Shown here piece after piece: positions 1 to 7,729 of a stretch of DNA of 35,428 nucleotides. This DNA is from an uncultured Lentisphaeria bacterium. GTDB taxonomy: Bacteria > Verrucomicrobiota > Lentisphaeria > Victivallales > Victivallaceae. Position 1 is the first letter of the stretch. Each line of letters begins with the position of its first letter. The stretch lies in assembly GCA_949298075.1 (NCBI GenBank), contig CASFVA010000064.1, positions 1 through 35,428 on the forward strand, written 5' to 3'. A program made the translations under genes and the position numbers. Under the pieces are notes generated by a model. It was not told the origin of the DNA. It did not search any database and worked only from the letters and a program-made list of their open reading frames with translations.

Positions 1-2388
1 GGAGAGACCGCCGGTCACTGAACTCAGCAGCACCGCGCCGCCGGTCACGGTGCCGATATTCGCACCGGAGGCCACTTCGACATTGACGTTGCCGGTCACA
101 TTACCCCGCCCCGCTCCGTAAATGAGACTGGCGGAGGCCGCGGCTCCCATCCGCAGATTGACGCCGCCCACGCTCTGGGCCGCATTTTCAGCTCCACCCA
201 TCAAAGCCGTAACCGTTCCGGAAGTCATGCCGATATTGACTGTCCCGGCCAGATCGGTCGAATTGCCGCCGCCATAAACAATCGCGGCGGTGCTGCCGAT
301 ACCGTCGATCTCCAGCCAGAGATTGCCGGATCCGCCCCCCTCACCCAAAATGACGGAACCGGCCACATTTTGAGTTGAAGCATCCCAGCGCGCCCCGTAA
401 TCCGCCCCATGGTTTACTTCATAGGTCGGTTCCGCCAGGCTGCCGGCGGCCAACGCCGTCGTCAGTTCCTCAGGCAATATCGAGGTAATCTGGAAAGACG
501 GACTGCCGGTTGCGCTGACCCAGACACTGTAACTGCGCTGATTGAGGAAGTCGGTGTACTGATATTTTTCCGCGCCGGAAGCCGTAACGCTGAGAGTTCC
601 CAGGTTGCCGCAGACATCAATTGTCATGCTCTTGCCGGCATAGGCGGTACCGGCTCCGATCAGAACATAAGCTCCTGCAGTGAGAGCCGGATTGTTCACT
701 TCCAACACCCAGGCGGCATCCAGCCAGTAGTCGGCGTTGGCCTTGAATATCGACAAGCCGCCAGTCCGCACACGGTCATCAATATCCACCAGAATGGTGA
801 GATTGGAAACGTCCAATGCCGCCGAGGCGTAAATTTCCGAATTGCCGCCCACCTGCATGACGCCGCTGACCGCTCCACCGTTCTGAAAGGTCAATTTCCC
901 GCCATAGACCTTCAGGTCGTTAACCTGAGTGGAGCTTACCGTAGCGACAGCACCGGATTGAATTTCCAGATTTGAAATCACCCCGTTGTCGGCAGTCATT
1001 ACCGTACTGCTTCCCGACATGAACAAATTGACCGCCGACCCCCGAACGCTGGCACTGCCAGATCTTATCACCGTGTCGGAGGCCACGCTGGTACTGCTTG
1101 CAATGTAAAATGTACCGCCGTCAACCACGGTATCCACGGCAAGGCCATCGGCTCCCACCGAGGCCGATCCGCCGTTTAATATGGTTGTACGACTGAGCAC
1201 AGCTCCCGAGAAAGCAATGGCCATCGCTCCGTCGGAAATGGTGTGGGAGACCCCAATGCCGCCGTTGCTGTAGTAGGCCCGGGCCTGAACGCCGGTCATC
1301 GTCGCTCCTGAAACCACGCCGGCGGAATACGCACTGATGATGGAATAATCCTGAAGAACCGCGTCATACAGCACTCCGCCGGAATAAACCATCGCACTGG
1401 TGCGTCCAGCCTGGGTTTCCCCGGAAACCGTGATTCCTGAAACCACGCCGCCGCTGCCGATGTTCAGCCGGGCGCCGTCAGTCAACGCCGTCACATCGGC
1501 AGCCGATGCTCCGCCATCCACCGTGAACACAGTTTTGGAATTGAGAGTCACTCCGAAAGCCATCGCACCACTGTTCAAATCCAAGGTACCGCCGTTCAGG
1601 GTGGTGTTCACCGCCAGTCCGCCGCTGCTGACGACCATGAGGCCGCCTTCGAGAACCGTGTCAACCGCTTCGCCGTTCGGCTTGATGACAATCTGACCGC
1701 CAGACATTACAGTGGACTGGGCAACTGCTGAATCCCAGATCCAGATATTGCCGGCCGACAAGGTGGTTTCATAGGCGCGGCCGCCAGTGCCCAGGGACAG
1801 TCCTCCCCCGGTCATGATCGTGGTACGGCTGACCGCGGCGGAATTGGAAACAACCATCAGTCCCGTGTTGTAAATCGACTGATCGTAACCAACCGCACCC
1901 GAACTGTAATGCATCCGGGCCTGCGTACCGGAGAGCGTCGCCCCGTAAACCCGGGTATTTTCTCCCCGGGCCGTGAAAAAGCCGTATTCCTCCAGCTTCA
2001 GATCATTCAAAATGCCACCACTGGTGACCGTTCCCCCGGTGGTGTCACTCCTTGAGGTGCGGTTCATGGTGATTCCGGAGCCGACCCCGCCAATCAGCTG
2101 AATATTAACGCCGTCGCCAATCGTCGCCCCCGACACCAGTCCGCCGTCATAGGCGCGCAGGTAGGCCCCGGAGTCAAGGGTGACTCCGAGCGCACTGCCC
2201 AGATCGTATATCCGCATGGATCCTCCGGCCAGAACCGTCACTTCAGTGACGACACCGCTGCCCTGATGTTCAGAATCAGCGGAACCGACATTGAGTGTCG
2301 CGCCATTCAGCACGCTGAAGCCGTCACCGACCCCGCCATAGGAACTGCCGCTGCAAATCCAGGTGTTTTCAGAAATGTCATTGGCCAT
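1..2388 (-). CDS. AIDA-repeat surface/secreted protein, 3' end beyond window (partial)
   Basis: I translated this strand by eye from 2397 to base 1 and found no stop codon, so the protein has at least 796 residues and continues past the left edge. It begins MANDISENTW. An in-frame ATG lies at 2397, but 2388 is preferred because AGGG then sits 9 nt upstream. Residues about 20-500 are tandem short Gly/Ser/Thr/Val-rich units of the AIDA type (for example AVDTVLEGGLMVVSSGGLAV), which fold as a parallel beta-helix in known passengers. A non-repetitive module follows (SNLTILVDIDDRVRTGGL onward). Near the edge come units of another type (GTVNIGMTSGTVTALMGG). No signal peptide is visible, so type I secretion is more likely than a classical autotransporter route; this is inference, as the C-terminus is missing. 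It lies 160 bp downstream of the dehydrogenase gene on the same strand. Confidence 0.85.
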   Translation of the reverse strand, partial: MANDISENTWICSGSSYGGVGDGFSVLNGATLNVGSADSEHQGSGVVTEVTVLAGGSMRIYDLGSALGVTLDSGAYLRAYDGGLVSGATIGDGVNIQLIGGVGSGITMNRTSRSDTTGGTVTSGGILNDLKLEEYGFFTARGENTRVYGATLSGTQARMHYSSGAVGYDQSIYNTGLMVVSNSAAVSRTTIMTGGGLSLGTGGRAYETTLSAGNIWIWDSAVAQSTVMSGGQIVIKPNGEAVDTVLEGGLMVVSSGGLAVNTTLNGGTLDLNSGAMAFGVTLNSKTVFTVDGGASAADVTALTDGARLNIGSGGVVSGITVSGETQAGRTSAMVYSGGVLYDAVLQDYSIISAYSAGVVSGATMTGVQARAYYSNGGIGVSHTISDGAMAIAFSGAVLSRTTILNGGSASVGADGLAVDTVVDGGTFYIASSTSVASDTVIRSGSASVRGSAVNLFMSGSSTVMTADNGVISNLEIQSGAVATVSSTQVNDLKVYGGKLTFQNGGAVSGVMQVGGNSEIYASAALDVSNLTILVDIDDRVRTGGLSIFKANADYWLDAAWVLEVNNPALTAGAYVLIGAGTAYAGKSMTIDVCGNLGTLSVTASGAEKYQYTDFLNQRSYSVWVSATGSPSFQITSILPEELTTALAAGSLAEPTYEVNHGADYGARWDASTQNVAGSVILGEGGGSGNLWLEIDGIGSTAAIVYGGGNSTDLAGTVNIGMTSGTVTALMGGAENAAQSVGGVNLRMGAAASASLIYGAGRGNVTGNVNVEVASGANIGTVTGGAVLLSSVTGGLS

Positions 2389-2550
2389 GTCAGTCATCCC
2401 TTTTTGAGTTAATTGGTTGTCAAAACTTGTCTGCTGATGATCTTCATTTCGTCTGCTCGCCCTCCGTTGTTGGCTTCCTCCCGTCTGTGTGATCCGGATC
2501 CCCAGGCGACTGGGATGTCCGAAGAACGTTCGACCGCGACAGCGCCGCCT

Positions 2551-3498
2551 CTACTTGAGATTGATGCTGCTGCCAACAAAATCGCCGCCGGCCAGAGCCT
2601 GAAGTTTCCGGACCGAAAATCCCCAGAAATTTTTTTCAAAATCGCCGCTGAACGCGGCCTGGTGCGGCGTGATAATCACGTTGTCCAGCCCCAGCAGCGG
2701 ACAGTCCGGCGTCGGCGGTTCTGTTTCCAGAACGTCCAGGGCCGCCCCGCCCACCTTGCCGGAACACACCGCTGCGGCCAGCGCCGGCTCATCAATGACT
2801 CCACCCCGCGAGGTGTTGACAATCAGCACGCCGTCCTTCATTCTGGCAATGGTGCCGGCGTTGACAAGCCGGGCCGTCTCCGGAGTCAGCGGGCAATGCA
2901 GTGAAATGATGTCGGACTCCGCCAGCACCTCGTCCAGCGAAGCTCCCCCCGGCGCCACCGGATCAAAATAGAGAACTTTAAGCCGGAAACCGGTCAGCAT
3001 GGCTTCCAGTTTCCGGGCAATCCGTCCATAACCGACCAATCCCAGGGTGCGGCCGGTAAGATGCCAGCGCATCCGGGGGCTGCCGTCCGGGTTCCAGGCT
3101 GCCGCGCCCAGTTCCCGGTTGTCCCGGTCCAGCTGCGGAACCTGACGCACCAGTGCCAGGATGAGAGCAGCCGCATGTTCAGCCACCGCTTCGGAAATCG
3201 AATCCGGAGTGTTGCAGATCGCCACTCCCAGTTCAGTGGCCCGGTCGACCGGAAGCTGATCCACTCCGCTGCCGCTGCGAAATATCGCCCGGCATTTCGG
3301 AAGCCGTTCCAGCACGGCGCCGTCAAGCCCCGGGTTGGGTCCAAAAATCCAGATCACGTCGGCTCCGGCGGCAAATTCAGCCACTTCCGCTCCTGTCCGG
3401 CACCTGCGGCAAACCAGGTCAATTCCGGAGGCGGCGATATCCGCCACAACCCAGTCCGGCAGTTCCCGGAGCTCGTGGGTAACCATTGCCACTTTCAT
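2551..3498 (-). CDS. D-isomer-specific 2-hydroxyacid dehydrogenase (phosphoglycerate-dehydrogenase-like)
   Basis: This 315-residue protein belongs to the NAD-dependent 2-hydroxyacid dehydrogenase family, which interconverts 2-keto acids and D-2-hydroxy acids in the cytoplasm. The Rossmann loop is GYGRIA (156-161), a GxGxxA form of the usual GxGxxG. The catalytic triad is present: Arg231 in NTSRGG, Glu260 in LETEPP and His279 in TPHQAA. The reading frame is open for 14 codons further upstream, but ATG at 3498 is chosen because it overlaps the aldolase stop as ATGA, typical of translational coupling. The length suits the short family members without an ACT domain, so serine-pathway SerA is less likely than a catabolic keto-acid reductase. 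The substrate cannot be read from sequence; its partner suggests a keto acid derived from a sugar acid. Confidence 0.88.
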   Translation of the reverse strand: MKVAMVTHELRELPDWVVADIAASGIDLVCRRCRTGAEVAEFAAGADVIWIFGPNPGLDGAVLERLPKCRAIFRSGSGVDQLPVDRATELGVAICNTPDSISEAVAEHAAALILALVRQVPQLDRDNRELGAAAWNPDGSPRMRWHLTGRTLGLVGYGRIARKLEAMLTGFRLKVLYFDPVAPGGASLDEVLAESDIISLHCPLTPETARLVNAGTIARMKDGVLIVNTSRGGVIDEPALAAAVCSGKVGGAALDVLETEPPTPDCPLLGLDNVIITPHQAAFSGDFEKNFWGFSVRKLQALAGGDFVGSSINLK

Positions 3499-4256
3499 CG
3501 ATAATTCTCCAGGATGGTCCGGGCATGCCGGAACAGACACTCCGTATCGCCGATGGGTGCAATCCAGTCAATCCCGCGCGCTTTCCACATCTCAAACGGG
3601 GCTCCGCTGGCAGTCCCGAGCAGCAGACCGGCCCGCTTGACCTTGGCGCTCACCTCATCGATGACTCTGAGCACCTCGGGATGATTGACATCGCCAAGCC
3701 TCCCCATTGATCCGGAAAGATCGCAAGGACCGATGCAGACGCTGTCAATGCCGGGAACTTTGAGAATTTCATCCAGATGCTTCACCGCATTGATATGCTC
3801 AATCTGAATAATCACCATAGGGTCACTATCGGAACGGCGCAGATATTCCGGAGTCGGAACCGCACCGTAACCGGCTCCGCGCCGCACCCCGAATCCCCGG
3901 TTGCCCGCCGGGGGGTATTTGCAGTTGGCCACTGCAAGTTCCGCAGCTTCACGGTCATTGACCATGGGAATGATTATTCCGGCCGGGGCCAAGTCAAGAA
4001 TCGGTTTGATAATCCCCCATTCATTCCACGCCGCCCGGACAAACGGAGCGCATCCGGTACCGCGCTGGGCCATGACGTGGGTCATGATCGTCTGGAGAGT
4101 GTGGGGAGCATGTTCGGCGTCGATCCAGGTGAAATCGAAACCGGCGTCGCCGGCCAGTTCGCTTACCGATGGATCGGCCAAAGTTATGACCAACCCGACA
4201 CAGACGCCGCCATTGCGGATTTTTGCGCGGAATTTTTCCAGATTGTTGATGTCCAT
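3495..4256 (-). CDS. HpcH/HpaI-family class II aldolase (2-keto-3-deoxy sugar-acid type)
   Basis: This 253-residue protein matches the HpcH/HpaI aldolase family, metal-dependent enzymes that cleave 2-keto-3-deoxy or 4-hydroxy-2-keto acids to pyruvate plus an aldehyde. The key residues of HpaI (His45, Arg70, Glu149, Asp175) all appear with a constant +4 offset: His49 in DAEH, Arg74, Glu153 in IQIEH and Asp179 in IGPCDLS. The family signature YPPAGNRGFG is at about 114-123. Length is normal. It is first in a minus-strand pair with the downstream dehydrogenase (ATGA overlap). AAGG lies 11 nt before the start. Possible substrates include keto-deoxy-rhamnonate-like acids (RhmA type), but specificity cannot be assigned. 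A copy of the ACATGTCAAAT element lies about 200 bp upstream. Confidence 0.9.
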   Translation of the reverse strand: MDINNLEKFRAKIRNGGVCVGLVITLADPSVSELAGDAGFDFTWIDAEHAPHTLQTIMTHVMAQRGTGCAPFVRAAWNEWGIIKPILDLAPAGIIIPMVNDREAAELAVANCKYPPAGNRGFGVRRGAGYGAVPTPEYLRRSDSDPMVIIQIEHINAVKHLDEILKVPGIDSVCIGPCDLSGSMGRLGDVNHPEVLRVIDEVSAKVKRAGLLLGTASGAPFEMWKARGIDWIAPIGDTECLFRHARTILENYR

Positions 4257-4451
4257 AACAGTTCTGCACCTTAACGTTGAATGTAGTTAGAGCAAGAGTC
4301 AAGTTCTGCCGGGGACAACTCCGACAAACGGCTGTTCTCCCCGATTTGCGGCCGGAGGCGTTTCCCGCCCGAAAGAAACGGACAAGAACAAAGCAGCGGC
4401 CTCTGCCCATTAAGATAATCCGGGATCAGAAAAAAAGAATGGCAAATCAAA

Positions 4452-4467
4452 GAAAAACATGTCAAAT
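4452..4467 (+). promoter_or_regulatory. Candidate operator, copy 1 (GAAAAACATGTCAAAT)
   Basis: These 16 bases are identical to the minus-strand sequence at 5467-5452, which overlaps the start of the AraC-type gene. The 12 bases ACATGTCAAATC (4457-4468) recur upstream of the Gfo/Idh gene at 5526-5537. The site is about 200 bp upstream of the aldolase-dehydrogenase pair. A role as binding site for the neighbouring AraC protein is inference. Confidence 0.5.
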
Positions 4468-4478
4468 CAGGTCTAATA

Positions 4479-4545
4479 CCGGGTCAGTCCGGAACGGAAC
4501 TCTCCGGATTTTCCGTTCCCTCCCGGCAAAAGGCTGACCGGTTTT
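4479..4545 (+). other. Large inverted-repeat hairpin with short T tail
   Basis: An inner perfect stem pairs GGAACGGAA (4491-4499) with TTCCGTTCC (4511-4519). An outer stem pairs CCGGGTCAG with CTGACCGG (4534-4541) with one bulge, and TTTT follows at 4542-4545. The orientation looks like a plus-strand terminator or the end of a small RNA, yet both flanking genes are on the minus strand. Function unknown. Confidence 0.45.
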
Positions 4546-4617
4546 GGCAGATTGAGGCCGGCCCCGGCGCTCAACGGTGCACGGCCCGGGTCGACCGGAA
4601 GCTCTTAAGCGGCGCCG

Positions 4618-5460
4618 TCAGCTGCGATGCGTCAGCCGGCGATACTCCCGCGGCGAAATGCCGAAGCATTTTTTGAAGGACTTGCTGAAGGCGAAAGCAT
4701 CGGAAAAACCGACTTTTTCAGCAATTTCAGCCAAAGTAAGATGCTGGGGATAAAGATATTGCGTCGCCCGGTGCAGGCGCCGGCGGATAATAAACTCGCC
4801 CAGCGACAGACCAAACGCGGCGGAAAAATCACGCTGCAGCTTGGAAATTGAACAGTTGTAAAATTTCGCCGCTGCGGCCAGGGTGATCTTTTCAGACATA
4901 TGGTTGTCGATGAACTTCAGCAGCGGCAGATAGTGCAAATGCAAACTGTAAAACGCGGAATACTCCCGCTTCGGAGACCCCATTTCCAGTACCAGTCCGG
5001 CCAGCCGGTAGAGCAGTGACTTCATTTCCGCCAGGTCGTGCAGTCCAGCCAACTGATTGGAGGCAATCAACTTGCAGGTATCGGCAATCCGCCTGGAGTT
5101 CTCTCCGGTAATGAGGTCGGGAATTTCATAAAAGCCGAAAAGGTCGACATCCGGCGGCAGGGTGACATCCCAATGCACCCACGCGGCGACGTGCGGCCGC
5201 TCCGAATTGGAAAACCGGTGCCGCGTGTTGCGGGGAATCAGCACCGTGGTGCCAGGAGCGAACGTCCGGGTCGAACCATCCGGAAACTCCAGCAGACTGG
5301 CACCGGACGCCTCGGCGCCGGAAACGCAGACACTGGTCAGCACGGTATAGGGCAGAATCCGCCAATTGGTGTCGAACTCGGTGCCGACGTAAGTGATTCC
5401 GGCATCCACAATCTTGATGTTCAAAAAGTCAAGCGAGGCATAGTTTATCGTATTTGACAT
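4618..5460 (-). CDS. AraC-family transcriptional regulator with N-terminal cupin-like sensor
   Basis: This 280-residue protein has a beta-rich N-terminal half (about 20-110, including FAPGTTVLIPRNTRHRF) that resembles the cupin-like sugar-binding domain of AraC relatives. The C-terminal part (about 175-278) is a double helix-turn-helix with the usual features: ITLAAAAKFYNCSISKLQRDF, LTLAEIAEKVGFSDAFAFSKSFKKCFGISPREYR. The start at 5460 has AGAGG 6 nt upstream. It is transcribed away from the Gfo/Idh gene across a 121-bp divergent region. The ACATGTCAAAT element overlaps its own start codon, which would fit autoregulation, and further copies lie before both neighbouring catabolic units. It probably senses a carbohydrate from this module; the ligand is unknown. 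Confidence 0.92.
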   Translation of the reverse strand: MSNTINYASLDFLNIKIVDAGITYVGTEFDTNWRILPYTVLTSVCVSGAEASGASLLEFPDGSTRTFAPGTTVLIPRNTRHRFSNSERPHVAAWVHWDVTLPPDVDLFGFYEIPDLITGENSRRIADTCKLIASNQLAGLHDLAEMKSLLYRLAGLVLEMGSPKREYSAFYSLHLHYLPLLKFIDNHMSEKITLAAAAKFYNCSISKLQRDFSAAFGLSLGEFIIRRRLHRATQYLYPQHLTLAEIAEKVGFSDAFAFSKSFKKCFGISPREYRRLTHRS

Positions 5461-5467
5461 GTTTTTC
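5452..5467 (-). promoter_or_regulatory. Candidate operator, copy 2, overlapping araC-type start codon
   Basis: Read on the minus strand, this is the same 16-mer as 4452-4467. It covers the initiation codon (5460-5458) and abuts the AGAGG ribosome-binding site, so a bound regulator or a duplicated initiation region could explain it. The role is inference. Confidence 0.45.
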
Positions 5468-5512
5468 CTCTTTTGAACATTTTAATTGCCATCAAACGGC
5501 GTTTTATTATAT

Positions 5513-5537
5513 CATGTCAGCCACGACATGTCAAATC
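5513..5537 (+). promoter_or_regulatory. Candidate operator, copies 3 and 4, upstream of Gfo/Idh gene
   Basis: CATGTCA occurs at 5513-5519 and again at 5527-5533, so the two copies start 14 bp apart as direct repeats. CATGTC and GACATG (5525-5530) also form an inverted repeat around a 6-bp spacer. The second copy extends to ACATGTCAAATC, matching 4457-4468. The site lies about 45 bp before the preferred Gfo/Idh start. AraC-family proteins commonly bind direct repeats; assignment to the adjacent regulator is inference. Confidence 0.5.
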
Positions 5538-5581
5538 TGAAACGCCGGACTCGGCAATCCGAATTCAAACGGAGCATTATC

Positions 5582-6631
5582 ATGAAGAAAGTCAGATGGG
5601 GAGTCATCGGAGCCGGAGGCATTGCCGACCGGCGCACCATTCCAGGATTATTGAAGGCCGCCAACGCCGAGTTGACCGCCGTCATGGAAATTCATGCTGA
5701 CGACGCCGAACGTCTCAGACTCAAGCACGGAGCCAAACGGGCATGCACCACCGAGGAGGAGCTGCTGGCCGATCCGGAAATTGATGCGGTTTACATCGCG
5801 TCTCCCGTGGTCTTCCACGCCCGTCAGGCCCGGATGGCCGCCGCCGCCGGCAAACACATTCTGCTGGAAAAGCCCATCGCCATGAGCGTGGACGAGGGTG
5901 AGGAGCTGCTGGATTTCTGCCGCCGGCGCGGAGTGCTGGTCGCCGCCGGACTGATGATGCGCTTTGGTTCGCAGGTGCTGAACATGAAACAGGCTGTCGC
6001 GGCGGGAAAAATCGGGCAGGTGGTTTCGGGATATTCACAGTTCACCCTGTGGTGTCCGCCCGAACCAGGTAATTGGCGGCAGGTTAAATCCCAGTCCGGC
6101 GGCGGCTGCCTGATGGATATGGGCGTCCACTGCATAGATTTGATTGAGTACATTACCGGCATGCGCACCAAACGGATCGCGGCCATGAATGAAACCATCT
6201 CCTTCGACTACGACGTCGAGGACACTTCTACCGTGCTGCTGGAACTGGACAACGGCGCGCAGTGCGTTGTTCAGACCAATTTCAACATTCCGGATGAAGC
6301 CGCCAAATGGCGTCTGGAATTTTTCGGTACCCGGGGCCGTCTGCTGGGCGACACCATTATCGGACAGAACGACGGCGGCCGGGTCAATGCGGTGTTTCTC
6401 GAAAGCAACACCGCCTATGACGCCACCCAGAATCACGCCGATGATCCGGGTATTGAGCTTGAAGCCGAGTTCGGCAACATGTACACCCGGGAAATCGAAA
6501 GCTTCTCAGACTCCATTTTAAACGGCACGCCGCTGACCGCACCGGCTTCCGATGCGCTTCACATCCAAAAGCTGCTGAGCGCCGCCTACCGCAGCGGAGC
6601 GGAAAACATCATAATCAATACCGGAAAATAA
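5582..6631 (+). CDS. Gfo/Idh/MocA-family NAD(P)-dependent sugar dehydrogenase
   Basis: This 349-residue oxidoreductase has the N-terminal Rossmann motif GVIGAGGIA (7-15), the EKP motif with catalytic-type Lys97 and the family signature GGGCLMDMGVHCID with Asp179 and His183. These enzymes oxidise or reduce sugars, inositols or sugar derivatives in the cytoplasm. The frame is open upstream to 5486, with an in-frame ATG at 5528, but ATG at 5582 is chosen because GGAG (5571-5574) lies 7 nt before it and the protein then begins at the first Rossmann strand. It is divergent from the AraC gene and 16 bp upstream of the Ldh_2 gene, so the two are probably cotranscribed. The substrate is not identifiable. 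Confidence 0.92.
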   Translation: MKKVRWGVIGAGGIADRRTIPGLLKAANAELTAVMEIHADDAERLRLKHGAKRACTTEEELLADPEIDAVYIASPVVFHARQARMAAAAGKHILLEKPIAMSVDEGEELLDFCRRRGVLVAAGLMMRFGSQVLNMKQAVAAGKIGQVVSGYSQFTLWCPPEPGNWRQVKSQSGGGCLMDMGVHCIDLIEYITGMRTKRIAAMNETISFDYDVEDTSTVLLELDNGAQCVVQTNFNIPDEAAKWRLEFFGTRGRLLGDTIIGQNDGGRVNAVFLESNTAYDATQNHADDPGIELEAEFGNMYTREIESFSDSILNGTPLTAPASDALHIQKLLSAAYRSGAENIIINTGK

Positions 6632-6647
6632 AATATCAGGCCAAATT

Positions 6648-7721
6648 ATGAGTCTCACCATCTCCTGCAGTTTACTGAAACAGCTCACTTCAGATATTTT
6701 CATCCGGGCCGGAGTTCCGACCGCCGATGCCGCCGCCATGGCCGAGGTGCTGACCGTAACCGATATGCGCGGAATCCACTCTCACGGCGTGGTGCGCAGT
6801 GCACGTTACATCGACTGCATCCGGGCCGGCGGCATCCGTCCTGATGCCGAAATCGCCGTCGAAACCTCCGGGCCGGCGTTTCTGCAAGTCAGCGCCGCCG
6901 GCGGTCTCGGCATTCCGGCCGCGGTAAAATCAGTGAACAGACTCATTGAACTCGGGCGCCGCCAGCCGCTGGCGCTGGTGACGGTCAACCACAGCGACCA
7001 TTTCGGCGCCGCCGGATACTACACCATGCTCTGCGCCGAAGCCGGACTGATCGGGTTTGCCATGAGCAACACCTGTCCGCTGATGGCCCCGACCGGCGGA
7101 GCCAAGGCCGCCATCGGCAACAATCCATTCGCCTGGGCGGCCCCGGCCGGGCGTTACCGGGCGGCGCTCTTTGACATCTGCATGAGCACCGTCGCCTGCG
7201 GCAAAGTGGAGATTGCCGCCGCTGAACATAAAACGATTCCGCCGGGCTGGCTGCTGGATCGCAACGGAGTTCCAACCCAGGACCCCGACGAATACGCCAA
7301 AGGCGGAATCATGACTCCGTTCGGGGCGCACAAGGGGTATGGCCTGGCGGTCATGGTGGAAATGCTGTCGGGGGCGCTGGCCGGCGCGGCCATGCTCTCG
7401 GGAGTGCATTCCTGGAACACACGTCCGGGAAGCGACTCCGGGACCGGACACTGTTTTATCACCATCAACCCGGAATTTTTCGGCGGCCTGGAGGCGTTTG
7501 TCTGCCGGATGGAAGCGATGATCGCTGAATTGCTGGCAGTTCCGGCGGCCCCCGGCGGCGACCGGGTACGCTACCCGGGGGAAATTGAATTCGAGCGGGA
7601 ACGGCATGCGGCCGAAACAGGCATCGCCCTGCCGGAAGCCTCGCTGAGCGAACTGCGCCGCGCCGCCGCCATGACCGGACTTGAACCGGCCTTTCAGGCC
7701 ATGGTCGGCGGTTCGGTGTAA
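6648..7721 (+). CDS. Ldh_2-family (malate/L-lactate/ureidoglycolate-type) dehydrogenase
   Basis: This 357-residue protein belongs to the Ldh_2 family of NAD(P)-dependent 2-hydroxyacid dehydrogenases, unrelated in fold to classical lactate dehydrogenases. Family landmarks are DMRGIHSHGVVR (39-50, conserved His pair), VNHSDHFGAAGYY (about 113-125), the GNNPFAWA segment, and IPPGWLLD followed by GAHKGYGLAVMVEMLSG. Length is typical. It follows the Gfo/Idh gene by 16 bp. It converges with the propeller gene, with only 8 bp between the two stops. With the aldolase and the D-2-hydroxyacid dehydrogenase nearby, a role in oxidising a hydroxy-acid intermediate is plausible but unproven. Confidence 0.9.
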   Translation: MSLTISCSLLKQLTSDIFIRAGVPTADAAAMAEVLTVTDMRGIHSHGVVRSARYIDCIRAGGIRPDAEIAVETSGPAFLQVSAAGGLGIPAAVKSVNRLIELGRRQPLALVTVNHSDHFGAAGYYTMLCAEAGLIGFAMSNTCPLMAPTGGAKAAIGNNPFAWAAPAGRYRAALFDICMSTVACGKVEIAAAEHKTIPPGWLLDRNGVPTQDPDEYAKGGIMTPFGAHKGYGLAVMVEMLSGALAGAAMLSGVHSWNTRPGSDSGTGHCFITINPEFFGGLEAFVCRMEAMIAELLAVPAAPGGDRVRYPGEIEFERERHAAETGIALPEASLSELRRAAAMTGLEPAFQAMVGGSV

Positions 7722-7729
7722 TGGATTGA

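Larger units (their letters stand above)
4257..4617. other. Intergenic stretch between araC-type gene and aldolase gene
   Basis: This 361-bp region separates two minus-strand genes and should hold the aldolase operon promoter, although I see no convincing -35/-10 pair. It contains one copy of the repeated ACATGTCAAAT element (4452-4467) and a large inverted repeat (4479-4545). No convincing gene is present. Confidence 0.6.

Noticed and set aside
409-975. 188-codon plus-strand open frame
   Set aside because: It is antisense to the AIDA-repeat gene, whose frame is open throughout with clear repeat logic; this frame encodes no recognisable protein.
1-2388. AIDA repeats considered as a DNA repeat array or CRISPR
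   Set aside because: The periodicity is at protein level; nucleotide units vary and there are no identical direct repeats with unique spacers.
2505-2530. ATCCCAG/CTGGGGAT hairpin after the dehydrogenase gene as terminator
   Set aside because: The stem has a bulge and no T run follows on the minus strand.
2409-2639. Small minus-strand open frame starting MKKISGDFRSGNF
   Set aside because: It starts inside the dehydrogenase gene in another frame, and the apparent hydrophobic start is a shifted reading of that gene.
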